From: JACVRM01 sp963809765
GTDB taxonomy: Bacteria > Actinomycetota > Thermoleophilia > Gaiellales > Gaiellaceae
Direction: 5' to 3'
Assembly (NCBI GenBank): GCA_963809765.1
Contig: CAWEKT010000001.1
Span: 1-64,000 of the forward strand
Length of the DNA: 64,000 bases
The translations under genes were made by a program, and so were the position numbers. Positions 35,164-44,810 of the stretch are shown in pieces. Every line of letters begins with the position of its first letter. The first letter of the stretch is position 1. A model generated the notes under the pieces. That model saw only the letters and a list, made by a program, of their open reading frames with translations, ran no database searches and was not told where the DNA came from.

Positions 35164-36792
35164 CTAGGAGGTGGTGATGCTCAGCAGGTCGGCCCTCGTC
35201 CAGAAGAGGGCCGAATCCGCCCGCGTGCACGCGACCCGTACACGCACCTCACCGGCGCCGGAGCTCCCGGAGACGTAGTCGGCGACGGACGGTGCCGCAG
35301 CCGTCACGCTCACCCGGTAGCTCGTCGCGGCCCGTGTGTTCAACGTCAGCCACGACGCGGACGTCCAGTTGTAGATGGCGAGCGTCTGCGTACAGCTCGC
35401 CGAGGCGCTGCCGACGTAGCGCACAGAGAGGGCAGCTGCCGCGTTCGACGCAGACAGCGAGCCGTACCACTCGGCCCTGCCGGCGGCCGTCGACGCGTAG
35501 ACGTCGAAGGTGTAGCCGTCGGCGACCGCCAGACGCGACACGGTGCCGCTCCGGAGCGAGCCCGACGTGATCGTCACCGACGTGGGGAACACGGTCGAGC
35601 CGGACGGCGGCGGGGGCGGCGGCGTGGGAGAGCCCGACTGCGTCGTCACGGTCACGCTCGACGGCCCGCCGAGGTTGCCTGCCGCGTCGTAGGCGCGGAC
35701 GCTGTAGGTGTACGCAGTCCCGGCGGCGAGGCCCGAGTCGTTGTAGGTCCGAGAGGTCGCCGACGTGGTGGCGACCTGGATCGAGCCGCGGTAGACGCGG
35801 TAGCCGGTCACGCCGACGTTGTCCGTTGCCGCGCCCCAGGAGAGCGACAGCTGCGAGGTCGACGTGGCGGTTCCGGTGAGCGCGGGCGGCGCGCCCGGCG
35901 CCGTCGTGTCCGGCGCGGGTGCCGACGACTGCGTCGTGGCGGAGGCCGAGTTCGATGCCCCGCTGAGGTTGCCCGCGGCGTCATAGGCGCGCACGGTGTA
36001 CGTGTACGTCGTCGAGGGGCTCAGGCCCGAGTTGCCGAACGAGGTCGACGCCGTCGTTGCGATCTGCGCGCCGTTGCGGTAGATGCGGTAGCCGGTCACC
36101 GCGACGTTGTCCGAGCTCGCCGACCAGGCGAGGTTGATCTGGCTGGTCGACGCGGCCGTGGCGGTCAGTCCCGTCGGGGAGCTCGGCGCGCTGGTGTCGC
36201 CACTCGGTGGCGGCGGGGGCGGCGGCGGGGGCGACGGGGTGCCCGAATCGTCGTAGGTGCCGAAGTTCTGGGCCCAGTAGATCGTGGACGGGCCTGCGGC
36301 GCCGACGCCGATCACGCGGTAGCTCGGGCTCTCGATGTTCGCGCGATGGCCCGACGAGTTCAGCCACGCGGACATGACGGCCTCGGGCGTCGGATAGCCG
36401 TAGGCGATGTTCTCGCCCGCACCGCTCGTGTAGCCGCACGCCTGGACGCGCTGGTACCAGGTGCGCGCGATCGGCGGCGCCGGGTCGTCGTGCTGCATGT
36501 AGCGGTAGTGCGCCATGTGGCGCGCCTTCCACACCGCGGCGCCGGTCATGGTCGGCGAGACCTTGAGCGCAACCAGGCCGAGGCTCGCGCGGTGCTGGTT
36601 GACGAGTGTGACGACGCGGTCGGCGTCGGCCTGCCGCTGCGCCGGCCAGGCACTGTCGGGTAGGCAGTCGCCGACTCCGGCGGCGGTTGCCACCGTGTCG
36701 CCGCCGATGGCCGGAGTGAGCGCGAGCGCTCCCACCAGGACGGCTGCCGCGGCGGTCGTCCGCCACGCCCAGCGCGCTACGAGCTTCTTCAT
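35164..36792 (-). CDS. Secreted CAP/SCP domain protein with two fibronectin type III repeats
   Basis: 542 residues. Signal peptide MKKLVARWAWRTTAAAAVLV to about residue 35. A CAP (cysteine-rich secretory/SCP) domain at 45-175 has YMQHDDPAPP (His), GENIAYGY (Glu) and WLNSSGHRANI (the GHR motif). A Pro run follows, then FN3 repeats at about 195-280 and 292-375 (NLAWSASSDNVAVTGYRIYR, SLSWGAATDNVGVTGYRVYR), a second Pro linker and a C-terminal beta-rich module of about 140 residues. Bacterial CAP proteins are envelope or extracellular proteins, often with cell-wall or lipid contacts. FN3 repeats are usually found with carbohydrate-active modules. Intact. Confidence 0.9.
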   Translation of the reverse strand: MKKLVARWAWRTTAAAAVLVGALALTPAIGGDTVATAAGVGDCLPDSAWPAQRQADADRVVTLVNQHRASLGLVALKVSPTMTGAAVWKARHMAHYRYMQHDDPAPPIARTWYQRVQACGYTSGAGENIAYGYPTPEAVMSAWLNSSGHRANIESPSYRVIGVGAAGPSTIYWAQNFGTYDDSGTPSPPPPPPPPPSGDTSAPSSPTGLTATAASTSQINLAWSASSDNVAVTGYRIYRNGAQIATTASTSFGNSGLSPSTTYTYTVRAYDAAGNLSGASNSASATTQSSAPAPDTTAPGAPPALTGTATSTSQLSLSWGAATDNVGVTGYRVYRGSIQVATTSATSRTYNDSGLAAGTAYTYSVRAYDAAGNLGGPSSVTVTTQSGSPTPPPPPPSGSTVFPTSVTITSGSLRSGTVSRLAVADGYTFDVYASTAAGRAEWYGSLSASNAAAALSVRYVGSASASCTQTLAIYNWTSASWLTLNTRAATSYRVSVTAAAPSVADYVSGSSGAGEVRVRVACTRADSALFWTRADLLSITTS

Positions 36793-36955
36793 CAGGAGAC
36801 CCCTCTCTGTGTCGGGCCGCGGGCTCCCCATGCCCGTGACACGGGCAAGGTAGGCGAGATCCGGCGGCGTGGCAATAGGCCGGGTAGACCCCGACTTTCG
36901 GGCGGGCCGCAGAGGGTTCTCTCCCCCGTGCAGGAGGAGGACGGACTGGACCGGC

Positions 36956-38843
36956 TTACCGTTCAAGAGCTGCGACGAGCGAGCGCCGCAGCTGCTCCAT
37001 CCGGGTCGAGAGACCGGTGTTCGAGTAGACGGGCCACGTGTAACCGGCCCCAGTGACCACCTGCACCTTGCCGAACACGGCGGCGAAGGCTCGCCGTGTC
37101 GCCGCGTCGCCGTAGCGCTCGCGGTAGAGCGTCACCAGGTTGACGTCCTCGATCCCGTCCCGGAGCTCCTCCAGGCGGATCGACGTCACGGGCGGGGCGG
37201 TCGGGTCCGAGAGCCCGTACTGGGCTGACACCGGCGGGTAGATCAGGCTGACGTCGCCGTTGGCGAGCTCGCCCTTCGGTGTCTTCGATGCGATCGGGTC
37301 GTTGTACGGGTTCCGGGGCCCTGCCTTCGACGCGTCGAGCACGCGGCCGTCCACCCAGCGATTGAGATGCCAGGTGAGCCAGCCGGTGTTGCGCTCGTAC
37401 GCGTTCCAGAGCATCAGCAGACGGCGGTCGGTCGGGGGGCTGTCGATCGTGAGCTGCGGGATCGACTGGGTAGGCATGAAGTACGTGTAGCTCCAGACCT
37501 CTTTGCCGCGCGCGCGCAGCTTCTGCTGCAGGCGGTAGGCGTCGAGCGAGCGGTCGATCCTGTACTGGCGCTCGAGCCCGGAGGTCCACTTGCCGTAGTA
37601 GCGGTGGGCGGCGATCAGCCAGGCGTCGAGGTCGTCGTCGCCGCCGTCCCAGAGGTTCTTGTTCGTGTTCTTGACGCCGGGGAAGACGTGGCAGGCGCGG
37701 TTGCCGAAGCGCTTGCACAGGCGCCGCGGCTTCGTCCGTTCGTACGGAAACGCGGTCGCAAATGCCTTGACGCCCGGAGCGTGCTTGTGCACGAGCCGGT
37801 TGATCGCCGGGATCGCGGTGGTCTCGTGGACGTTGCCGGGCTCGTCCCAGACCCACAGGTAGCTGTTGGCGCCGATCCAGTTCTTGCCCCGCCAGTACTG
37901 GCCGACGTTGCGCAGGAACGCGTCGCCGGACGCCTTCCAGTTGCGCTCCAGGACGAACTTGTCGCCGCGGCTCGGCATCACCTTCGCCGGCCAGGCCTGG
38001 TCGTGGTAGGCGGCCGGGAAGTCGGGGGAGCGCCACCAGCAGGTCGTGCACGAGCCGTCGGCGTAGTTGCCGGCGCTGTCGGGCCGGCCGTAGTCCCAGC
38101 CGGTCGGCGAGATGTGATGCTCGGAGAGGAACGACGTCAGGCTGCGGTAGACGCGCAGCAGGGTCGCCCCGTTGTCCCGCTGCGGGTCGCCGATGGGCGC
38201 CTCGCGCAGGTACCAGCCGGTCAGGAAGCCGCCGATCGCCTTGAACGCCCGGCGGTCGTCGCGGTCGATCGCCTGGACGGCCGAGACGCGGAGCTCGAAC
38301 GGATGCGTGGCATACGGCCGGCCGGCCTCGTCGTCCACGACGATCTCGCCCTTGTAGGTGCCGGGCGCCGCGTCGCGCGGGACGTCGATCAGGATCACGA
38401 AGCCGGCCCACTCGCCGGGCGTCGTCGCGAGCCCGCGAGGCGGTGAGCGGCGGCAGCGGGTCGGCGTACCGGCCCGCGCCGAGGCTGACCTTGGCGGACG
38501 GAGTGCGGACATCCACGAAGCCGACTCGTAGGACGCGCACGCGGCCGAAGAAGAACGGATCGGACGCCCGGCCGAGCGCAGCCGAGAGACGGTTGCCCGG
38601 CGCCTGGATCGCGAGCTGGAAGCCCTCGGTCTCGCCGCGGAGCGCGACGAGGCTGGCCGCCAGCGGGTTCGAGGCCGCGGGCGCCCCCGTCGGGGTGAAC
38701 CGCTCGGTCAGGAGCAGCGCGCGCAGCTCGACAGCCTGCGGCGCAGCAGCGACGTTGCTCGCCGCCACCGCCAGCACGAGCACGGCGACGAGGCCGATGA
38801 GCGTGCGAGCGGGCGGGCGGACTGGGGACATGGCAGGGCGCAT
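36956..38843 (-). CDS. Secreted DUF4091 protein (glycoside hydrolase 123-like), one frameshift
   Basis: About 628 residues. Signal anchor LIGLVAVLVLAVAASNVAAA, then a beta-sandwich (ETEGFQLAIQAPGNRLSAAL). The frame shifts near 38440 into GEWAGFVILIDVPRDAAPGTY. The catalytic-type barrel follows: FLTGWYLREAPIG, SPTGWDYGRPDS, YLWVWDEPG with the Asp-Glu pair typical of GH123-like enzymes, FPYERTKPRRLC, DAWLIAAHRYYGK and EELRDGIEDVNLVTL (conserved DUF4091 ending). Expected to act outside the cell on a glycan; substrate unknown. ATG 38843 has AAGG upstream. Confidence 0.82.
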
Positions 38844-39009
38844 CCGCGACCTTCTTTTCGGCTCGGCGTGACGGGCGTCTGAAGGAAGGGTCACTCGTTC
38901 GGGGGGCAGACAGCTCCGCGTGTGCGGGTCGCGGATGGGTGACCGCGAGCTCTGCCGCCGGCGACTTGGTGCGGAGACGATTGGCGGCGGCAAAGCTCGC
39001 TCTCATTCG

Positions 39010-39047
39010 AAGGGGGAGCTACGTCCCCCCTCGAGCTCCCCCCTTCC
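39010..39047. terminator. Isolated long inverted repeat
   Basis: AAGGGGGAGCT pairs with AGCTCCCCCCTT across a 15-base spacer. It lies upstream of both flanking divergent genes, so it may be a remnant terminator or a structured 5' element. A smaller GTCGCGA/TCGCGAC hairpin with a CTTCG loop lies at 39163-39181. Confidence 0.35.
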
Positions 39048-39182
39048 TCGAAGCGGTCGGGACGCCTGGGCCGTCTAGTCAGACGCGCTTCCCGCGTGGT
39101 GGCTCTCGCCGAGCGAGCTCGGCTTCGCCGGTACTGCGCGACCTGGTCTGTCGGATGCTCGTCGCGACTTCGTCGCGACATC

Positions 39183-39333
39183 GGGGAAGGGGTGGGAGAG
39201 AAAGAGACAGAGGGGGAGAGGGGGAGAGAGGGGAGAGGGAGGGAGAGGGAGAGGGAGAGGGAGGGGAGGGAGAGGGAGAGAGAGGGAGAGGGAGAGGGAG
39301 AGGAGGGAGAGGGAGAGAGAGGACGGGGACTGA
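39183..39333. repeat. GA-rich microsatellite tract
   Basis: About 150 bases built almost only from G and A on the plus strand, in irregular GGGAGA and GGAGAG units. It lies in a 690-base gap (38844-39530) without a convincing gene. Frames across it give only Glu/Arg/Gly low-complexity peptides. Apart from this tract and the hairpins near 39010 and 39163, I see nothing in the gap. Confidence 0.85.
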
Positions 39334-39530
39334 CCCGAGCCGTTCAGCAAGGACGACGCGACGCAGCTCGGTGACATGCTTGCGGGGCAGGCGCGGGGGC
39401 CGCCAGTCGCGGTCGCGCTCGCGCGGTGGAGAAGGCCGACGAGCTGGATCTGCCTAGACTCGAGATCCAGCCGTCGATGCAAGGTGCGAGCAAAGCCGTG
39501 CGTCGACTTGATCTCGGCCTAGGTACCAGC

Positions 39531-40073
39531 GTGAACGTGATCGAGACCGAGCGCCTCCTCCTCGAGCCCTTGGACGGATCCCGGCTCGAAGACTTCGTCG
39601 CCCTCACAGCCGATCCGGCCACCATGCGGTACTGGTCGCCCGACGGGCCGTTCACTCGTGCCGTCGCCGAGCAAGACTTCGCGGCGGCACTCGCCCGCTT
39701 GCGGGAGCACGGCTTCGGCAGACGCTGGATCGTGGCGAAGGAGGGTGCGGCCGGGCTGGGCTTCGTCGAGACGAAGTACTTCGGCCCAAGCTGCGACGAC
39801 GTCTCGCCGGACGAGGTCGAGATCGGCTGGATGATCACGCCCTCAGCGTGGGGCCAGGGGTATGCGACCGAGGCCGGCGGCGCTGTCCGCGACGAGGCGT
39901 TCGACCGCCTCGAGCTCGAGAGCATCGTCGCTGTGCATCATCCCGAGAACGCCGCGTCCGAACGGATCATGGAGAAGCTCGGCTTGGCGTTCGAGCGGGA
40001 CGTCGTGGACAGGGACGGTTGGCCATATTGCCTCCATCGCCTCACGCGGCAGCAATGGCCGTCGACGCGATGA
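39531..40073 (+). CDS. GNAT family N-acetyltransferase (RimJ/RimL type)
   Basis: 180 residues: VIETERLLLEPLDGSRLEDF at the N-terminus, FVALTADPATMRYW, IGWMITPSAWGQGYATEAGGAV (acetyl-CoA loop Q/GxGxA), DRLELESIVAVHHPENAASERIMEKLGL (conserved Asn and the EKLGF-type helix). This is the RimJ/RimL ribosomal-protein acetyltransferase-like group, often acting on small substrates or N-termini. A longer frame begins at 39426, but homology begins at VIETERL, so the GTG at 39531 (or 39537) is chosen. Confidence 0.85.
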   Translation: MNVIETERLLLEPLDGSRLEDFVALTADPATMRYWSPDGPFTRAVAEQDFAAALARLREHGFGRRWIVAKEGAAGLGFVETKYFGPSCDDVSPDEVEIGWMITPSAWGQGYATEAGGAVRDEAFDRLELESIVAVHHPENAASERIMEKLGLAFERDVVDRDGWPYCLHRLTRQQWPSTR

Positions 40074-40142
40074 GGCCGCTCGGATCCCTGCTGACGCCGA
40101 CGCTCTGAAGCAGCAGCAACAGCGCTGGCCGGCGGGCGTCTC

Positions 40143-40586
40143 TCAGTCCCAGTACAGCGTCACGACCCGGTGCCCGTCGGGCACGGGCGGGGCGCCGGGC
40201 GGCGGTGCGTCGTGCAGCCAGCCGCCTGCCTCGTCGGCGGGCGCGTCCGGCTCGAGCGAGCTCGTCCACGCGTGGATGCGCTCCGGCGTCGCCGTCGTGA
40301 TCACGTAGGCCGCCTCGACGAAGGGCCACTCGCCCTCCCCGTCCAGCACTTCGCCGACCTGCAGGACGACGTCGGCGACCTCGGGAAGCGTCCGCAGCTC
40401 CGTCAGGACGCGTGCGAACGTCTCCACGCCCGGGTGGGGAACTAGGTTCGGGCCGATCGACGCCTCGTCCTCGTTGTCCGCGAAGAAGAGCTCCAGCGGC
40501 ACGACCGGGTGGGCGTCGCCGCCGCCCAGCTCGTCGATGTGGGCGCGCAGCTGTTCGAGCGACGCGCTCGCCGTCGGCCGGATCAC
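40143..40586 (-). CDS. Hypothetical protein at the end of the Tad operon
   Basis: 147 acidic soluble residues, intact, with no family I recognise. Visible features are an N-terminal helix (SASLEQLRAHIDELGG), a beta-alpha core (VPLELFFADNEDEASIGPNL, TFARVLTELRTLPEVADVVLQVG) and a C-terminal Pro-rich stretch. Its GTG overlaps the TadC stop (GTGA), so it is translated as part of the pilus operon and may assist it. An unrelated metabolic role cannot be excluded. Confidence 0.7.
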   Translation of the reverse strand: MIRPTASASLEQLRAHIDELGGGDAHPVVPLELFFADNEDEASIGPNLVPHPGVETFARVLTELRTLPEVADVVLQVGEVLDGEGEWPFVEAAYVITTATPERIHAWTSSLEPDAPADEAGGWLHDAPPPGAPPVPDGHRVVTLYWD

Positions 40587-41505
40587 GACCCGAAGATCGT
40601 GGCCAGGTTCATGAACGCCGGCCCGAGGATGACGAGGAACATCGACGGGAAGATGAAGATCACCGTCGGGAAGAGCATCTTGATCGGCGCCTTCATCGCC
40701 TTCTCCTCGGCGGCCGCCTGACGCCGCAGGCGCGTGTCCGCGGCCTGCACGCGGAGGATGCGGCCGAGCGAGGTGCCGAGCTGGTCTGCCTGGACGATCG
40801 CCCGCGCGAACGACGAGATCTCGGGCGTGTCGACGCGCTCGGCGAGCCGCTTCAGCGCGTCGGCGCGGCTCTCGCCGATGCGCATCTCGTTGAGCGTGAG
40901 CGCGAACTCCTCGCCGAGCGGGCCCTCGAGGTGCTCCTGCATCTTCGCGATCGCCGCGTCGAAGCCGAGGCCGGCCTCGACGCTGACGGCGAGCAGGTCG
41001 AGCGCGTCGGGCAGCGATGCCGGCGGATCCTCTCTCGGCGGCCGCGGACCATCATGTTGAGGACGAAGTCGGGACCGCGGAAGCCGACGAAGGCGAGCGC
41101 GAACCGAGCAGCAGCGCCGAATCCCATGCGCCGGCCGCCGGGCCGATGAGCAGCCGACGACGAGGCCGGCGATGGCGCCGCCTCCCTTGAGCGCGAGGAA
41201 CGTCGTCGGCGAAAGCCGGCGGCCGAGCCCGGCCGCGAGCAGCTTCAGCTGCGATCGCCTCGCGGCTCGCCTTCGGGTTCAGCCTCAAGGCCCACGCAGG
41301 CCAGCTGCTCGGTCATCGGCGCGAGTCGCGCGCTCGCGGAACGGCCGCCGCTCGGAGCTGCCGGCCTTGACGTCGGACGCTTGCCGTAGGTGGCCGCGCG
41401 GCGGAACGAGAGCACGCGCTCGCGCGACGGGAGGGTGATGACCTCGGCGACGAGGTACGCCGCTCCGGCGAGACAGGCGATTCCGAGCAGCAGGATCAGC
41501 GTCAC
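40583..41505 (-). CDS. tadC: TadC-like type II/IV secretion platform protein, frameshifted
   Basis: The N-terminal piece LILLLGIACLAGAAYLVAEVI gives helix 1. Fragments in other frames give MRLNPKASREAIAAEA and MMVRGRRERI. The last 119 residues are intact: MQEHLEGPLGEEFALTLNEMRIGESRADAL, RVDTPEISSFARAIVQADQLGTSLGRIL (T2SSF signature) and LFPTVIFIFPSMFLVILGPAF (terminal helix). TadB and TadC form the inner-membrane platform of the Flp pilus. Several frame changes fall between 41020 and 41400. The GTG start overlaps the TadB stop by 4 bases. Confidence 0.82.
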
Positions 41506-43370
41506 CCCTTGAACGAGACGATCTTCTTGAGGAGCAGGGATCCGAACGCCATCATCACGAGGCCGATGCAGATCATCTTGTGGCCGGCGGACGTGTGGAA
41601 GAGCGGCGCCATGTAGCCCGGGTTGATGACGGTGAGGGCGCAGGGCGAGGAAGAACGGCAGGCCCATCGAGCACGTACGCGCCGACGCGGCCCATCGCCG
41701 TCAGCCCCTTGATCTTGCGCGCGAACTGCTGGCGGTGGCGCACGGTGTCGGCGACCATGTCGAACAGCCCGGCGAGCGAGCCGCCGACCTGGCTCTGGAT
41801 CGATGACGGCGGTGATGACGAACTCGAAGTTCTTCGAGCCGACGCGCTCGGCCATGTCCGCGAGCGCCTCGTCCATCGGCCGGCCGAGCCGCGCCTCGGT
41901 GAGCACGCGGTGGAACTCCTTGCTCGCGGGCGGCCGCCCTCGTCGACGATGGCCTGGAGCGCCTGCTTGAAGCTGTGGCCCGCCTTGAGCGACGCCGCCA
42001 CGGCGATCAGCAGGTCGGGCAGCTGGTTCTCGAACGCGGCCAGCCGCCGCTTGCCCTTGACCCAGACGAAGGCGATCGGCAGAGCGCCGCCGCCGACGAT
42101 GCCGGCGAGGATCATCGACGACGGCCGCGCCGTCACGGCAGGCGATCCCGAGGAGGAACCCGACGCCGACGCTCATGTAGACGAGCTCCACCGTCTTCAG
42201 CGGCAGGTCCGCGCGCTCGATCAGGCGGCCGAGCCGACGCCAGAGTCGCAGGTGGGCGAAGGCGCGTTCTCCGTGACGCGGAACAGCCCGGACGCGAGCG
42301 CGAGCCGCTCCCGGTCCCGCTTCGTCTTCGCCTTCGGCGCGTCCGCCAGGTGCGGCGCGAGCCGGCGGCGGAGCCGCGCCCCGCGTGCAGCGGTCAGACC
42401 CAGGGTCGCCGCCGCGAGCACGAGCAGCCCCACGATCAGGCCTGCGATCAGGCTGCCGGCCGCGCTGCCGTAGAAGAGGCCCGGCAGCAGGCCGGTGCGG
42501 CCTCGACGGTCACCGACTCGCCCGGGAGCGCCAGGGTGGACTGCGCGGCGCCGTGACCGCGGAACCTCGCGCCCGAGCGCGATCGTGTCGCCGGGCCGCG
42601 CAGCGGTCACGTACTCGAGCAGCCACGTGCGGGCGAGCTCGGCGCCGAGAGCTGCGTAGAGCGACCTGCAGGTCCGCGGTGAACCGCGTCGCGCGGTAGC
42701 TGCCGCCGGTGCCTCGCGCCAGCTGCTGCAGCGGGCCGGGCTCGAACTGCGTGCCGGCGATGCCGATCGAGTGGACGGCGACGCCTGTCCGCCGGGCGGC
42801 CGCGAGCGCAGCGTTCAGGGATGTCGTCCCGGACTGGTTGCTCCCGTCGGTGAGGAGGACGATCACGCGCGCGCGTGAGGCCTCCGCGCCGAGCATCCGT
42901 GAGGCGGTCCCGATCGCGTCGTACAGCGCCGTGCCCGGCTGGTCGTCGATGGCGACCGAGCGCAGCGCGAGGTCGGCGTCGATGCCGGACGTCGAGAGGC
43001 GCGCCAGGCGGATCGCTCGCGAGCCGAAGATGACGACGCCGATGCTGTCGCCCGGCCGCCGTGCGGCGACGAACGAGCGCGCGGCGGCGAGCGCGTCGGC
43101 GAGCGGCTTGCCCTTCATCGACTGCGAGCGGTCGATGACGAGCACGAGCGACTTCTGCGCCCCGAGGTTCTGCGCGCTCAGTCCCGCGACCGGCAGACCG
43201 CCCTCGAGCAGCCGTGGCGTCGCGCGCGAGGGCGCGCGGTGGTGATCCCGACCTTCACGGTCGGGTACTCGCTCGACGTCGACGTTGCGGACGGTGACGG
43301 CGGCCCCAGCGGGCGCTGCGAGCGCCGCCGTCGCCAGCACTGCCCCGAGGATCAAGCGCGCGCGCCTCAT
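41502..43370 (-). CDS. tadB: VWA domain fused to TadB platform protein, frameshifted
   Basis: About 620 residues. Signal peptide LILGAVLATAALAAPAGAA. Residues about 60-260 form a von Willebrand factor A domain (LVLVIDRSQSMKGKPLADAL with the DxSxS MIDAS, then LTDGSNQSGTTSLNAALAAA). A hydrophobic pair follows (GSLIAGLIVGLLVLAAATLG), and then TadB: LPDLLIAVAASLKAGHSFKQALQAIV, RLGRPMDEALADMAERV, FEFVITAVI and C-terminal helices. The domain would let a metal-dependent adhesion module sit directly on the pilus motor platform. Frame changes near 42500, 42200, 41930, 41800 and 41650. The ATG overlaps the CpaF stop by one base. Confidence 0.8.
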
Positions 43371-44804
43371 CAGAACGGCGTGCCGGTGAAGGTCGGGCCG
43401 GTAGAGGCTCTCCTCCTGCTCGAAGAACGTCGGGCGGCAGCGCGACGCCCTGGGTGGCCATCTTCTCCAGGAAGTGCGGCTTGAGGCCGGTGCAGGCGAG
43501 CGGCGAGAGCAGCCGCAGCGCCCCGCGCGAGGCGGTCGCGGTCTCCTCGTCCGGCGGACGCGCGACGAAGATGTCCTGCAACGTCACCACGTCCGACTCC
43601 ATCCGCAGCACCTCGGTGATGTGCGTGATGCGGCGCGAGCCGTCGACGAGGCGGGCGATCTGCACGAGCAGGTCGAACGCGCTCGAGATCTGCTCGCGGA
43701 TGGCGCGGAGCGGCAGGTCGACGCCGGCGGTGAGGACGAGCGTCTCGAGCCTCGAGAGCGCGTCGCGCGGGGTGTTGGCGTGGATCGTCGTCAGCGAGCC
43801 CTCGTGGCCCGTGTTCATCGCCTGGAGCATGTCCAGCGTCTCGGCGCCGCGGACCTCGCCGACGATGATCCGGTCGGGCCGCATGCGCAGGGCGTTCCGG
43901 ACGAGCTCGCGGATGCGGATCTCGCCCTCGCCCTCGATGTTGGGCGGGCGCGACTCGAGCGTGATCACGTGCTCCTGCTGCAGCTGGAGCTCGGCGGCGT
44001 CCTCGATCGTGACGATGCGCTCGTCTCCGGGCACGAACGCCGACATCGCGTTCAGCGTCGTCGTCTTCCCGGTGCCCGTACCGCCGGAGACGAGGACGTT
44101 GAGCTTGCCCTTGACGCACGCGGCGAGAAACTGCGCCGCCTTCGGCGTCAGCGACCCGAAGGCGATCAGGTCGTCCATCGTGTACGGGTCGCGCGAGAAC
44201 TTCCGGATCGTCAGCGTCGGGCCGGTGAGCGCCAGCGGCGGGATGATGGCGTTGACGCGGCTGCCGTCCGGGAGCCGTGCGTCGACCATCGGCGACGACT
44301 CGTCGACGCGCCGGCCGACCTGCGAGACGATCTTGTCGATGATCCGCAGCAGGTGGGCGTCGTCGGCGAACGTCGCCTTCGCCCGCTCGATCTTGCCCTG
44401 GCGCTCGACGTAGATCCGGTCGAAGCCGTTGACCATCACCTCGGTCACGGAGTCGTCCTGGAGCAGCGGCTCGAGCGGGCCGTAGCCGAGGATGTCGTTC
44501 GAGATGTCGCGGACGAGCGCCTTGCGCTCCTCGCGCGTCAGCGGCGTCGAGTCGAGCGTCAGCTCCTCGGTGACCACGCGGAGCACCTGCTCGGAGATGT
44601 CGGTCGCGCCCTCGAACAGCTGCGGCCCGAGCTTCGCGATGCAGGCGTGGTGAACCCGCGTCTTGAGCTCGCGCGTACGGGTCGGTGCTCCTCGTCGGGC
44701 GCACCTCGCGCGCCTGCTCGCGCGGAGCAACGGCGACGCCGCCGTTCTCCGACGGCTCGGGCGGCGGCGGCGCCGCCGGTCTTGAGACGATCGTGGAGCG
44801 ACAT
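43370..44804 (-). CDS. cpaF: CpaF/TadA secretion ATPase of the Tad pilus, frameshifted
   Basis: About 478 residues. The middle 410 residues are intact: ISNDILGYGPLEPLLQDDSV (CpaF N-terminal motif), VLVSGGTGTGKTTTLNAM (Walker A), RIVTIEDAAELQL (Asp box), RPDRIIVGEVRGAETLDMLQAMNTGHEGS (Walker B and His box) and TTIHANTPRDALSRLE. This hexameric ATPase powers pilus assembly. The N-terminal 40 residues (MSLHDRLKTGGAAA...) and the last 20 (EQEESLY, FTGTPF) lie in other frames, indicating indels near 44775, 44680 and 43420. It starts six bases after CpaE. Confidence 0.93.
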
Positions 44805-44810
44805 GGCCGG

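Noticed and set aside
39183..39333. GA tract as a possible CRISPR array
   Set aside because: There are no direct repeats with unique spacers; the tract is irregular purine repeat.
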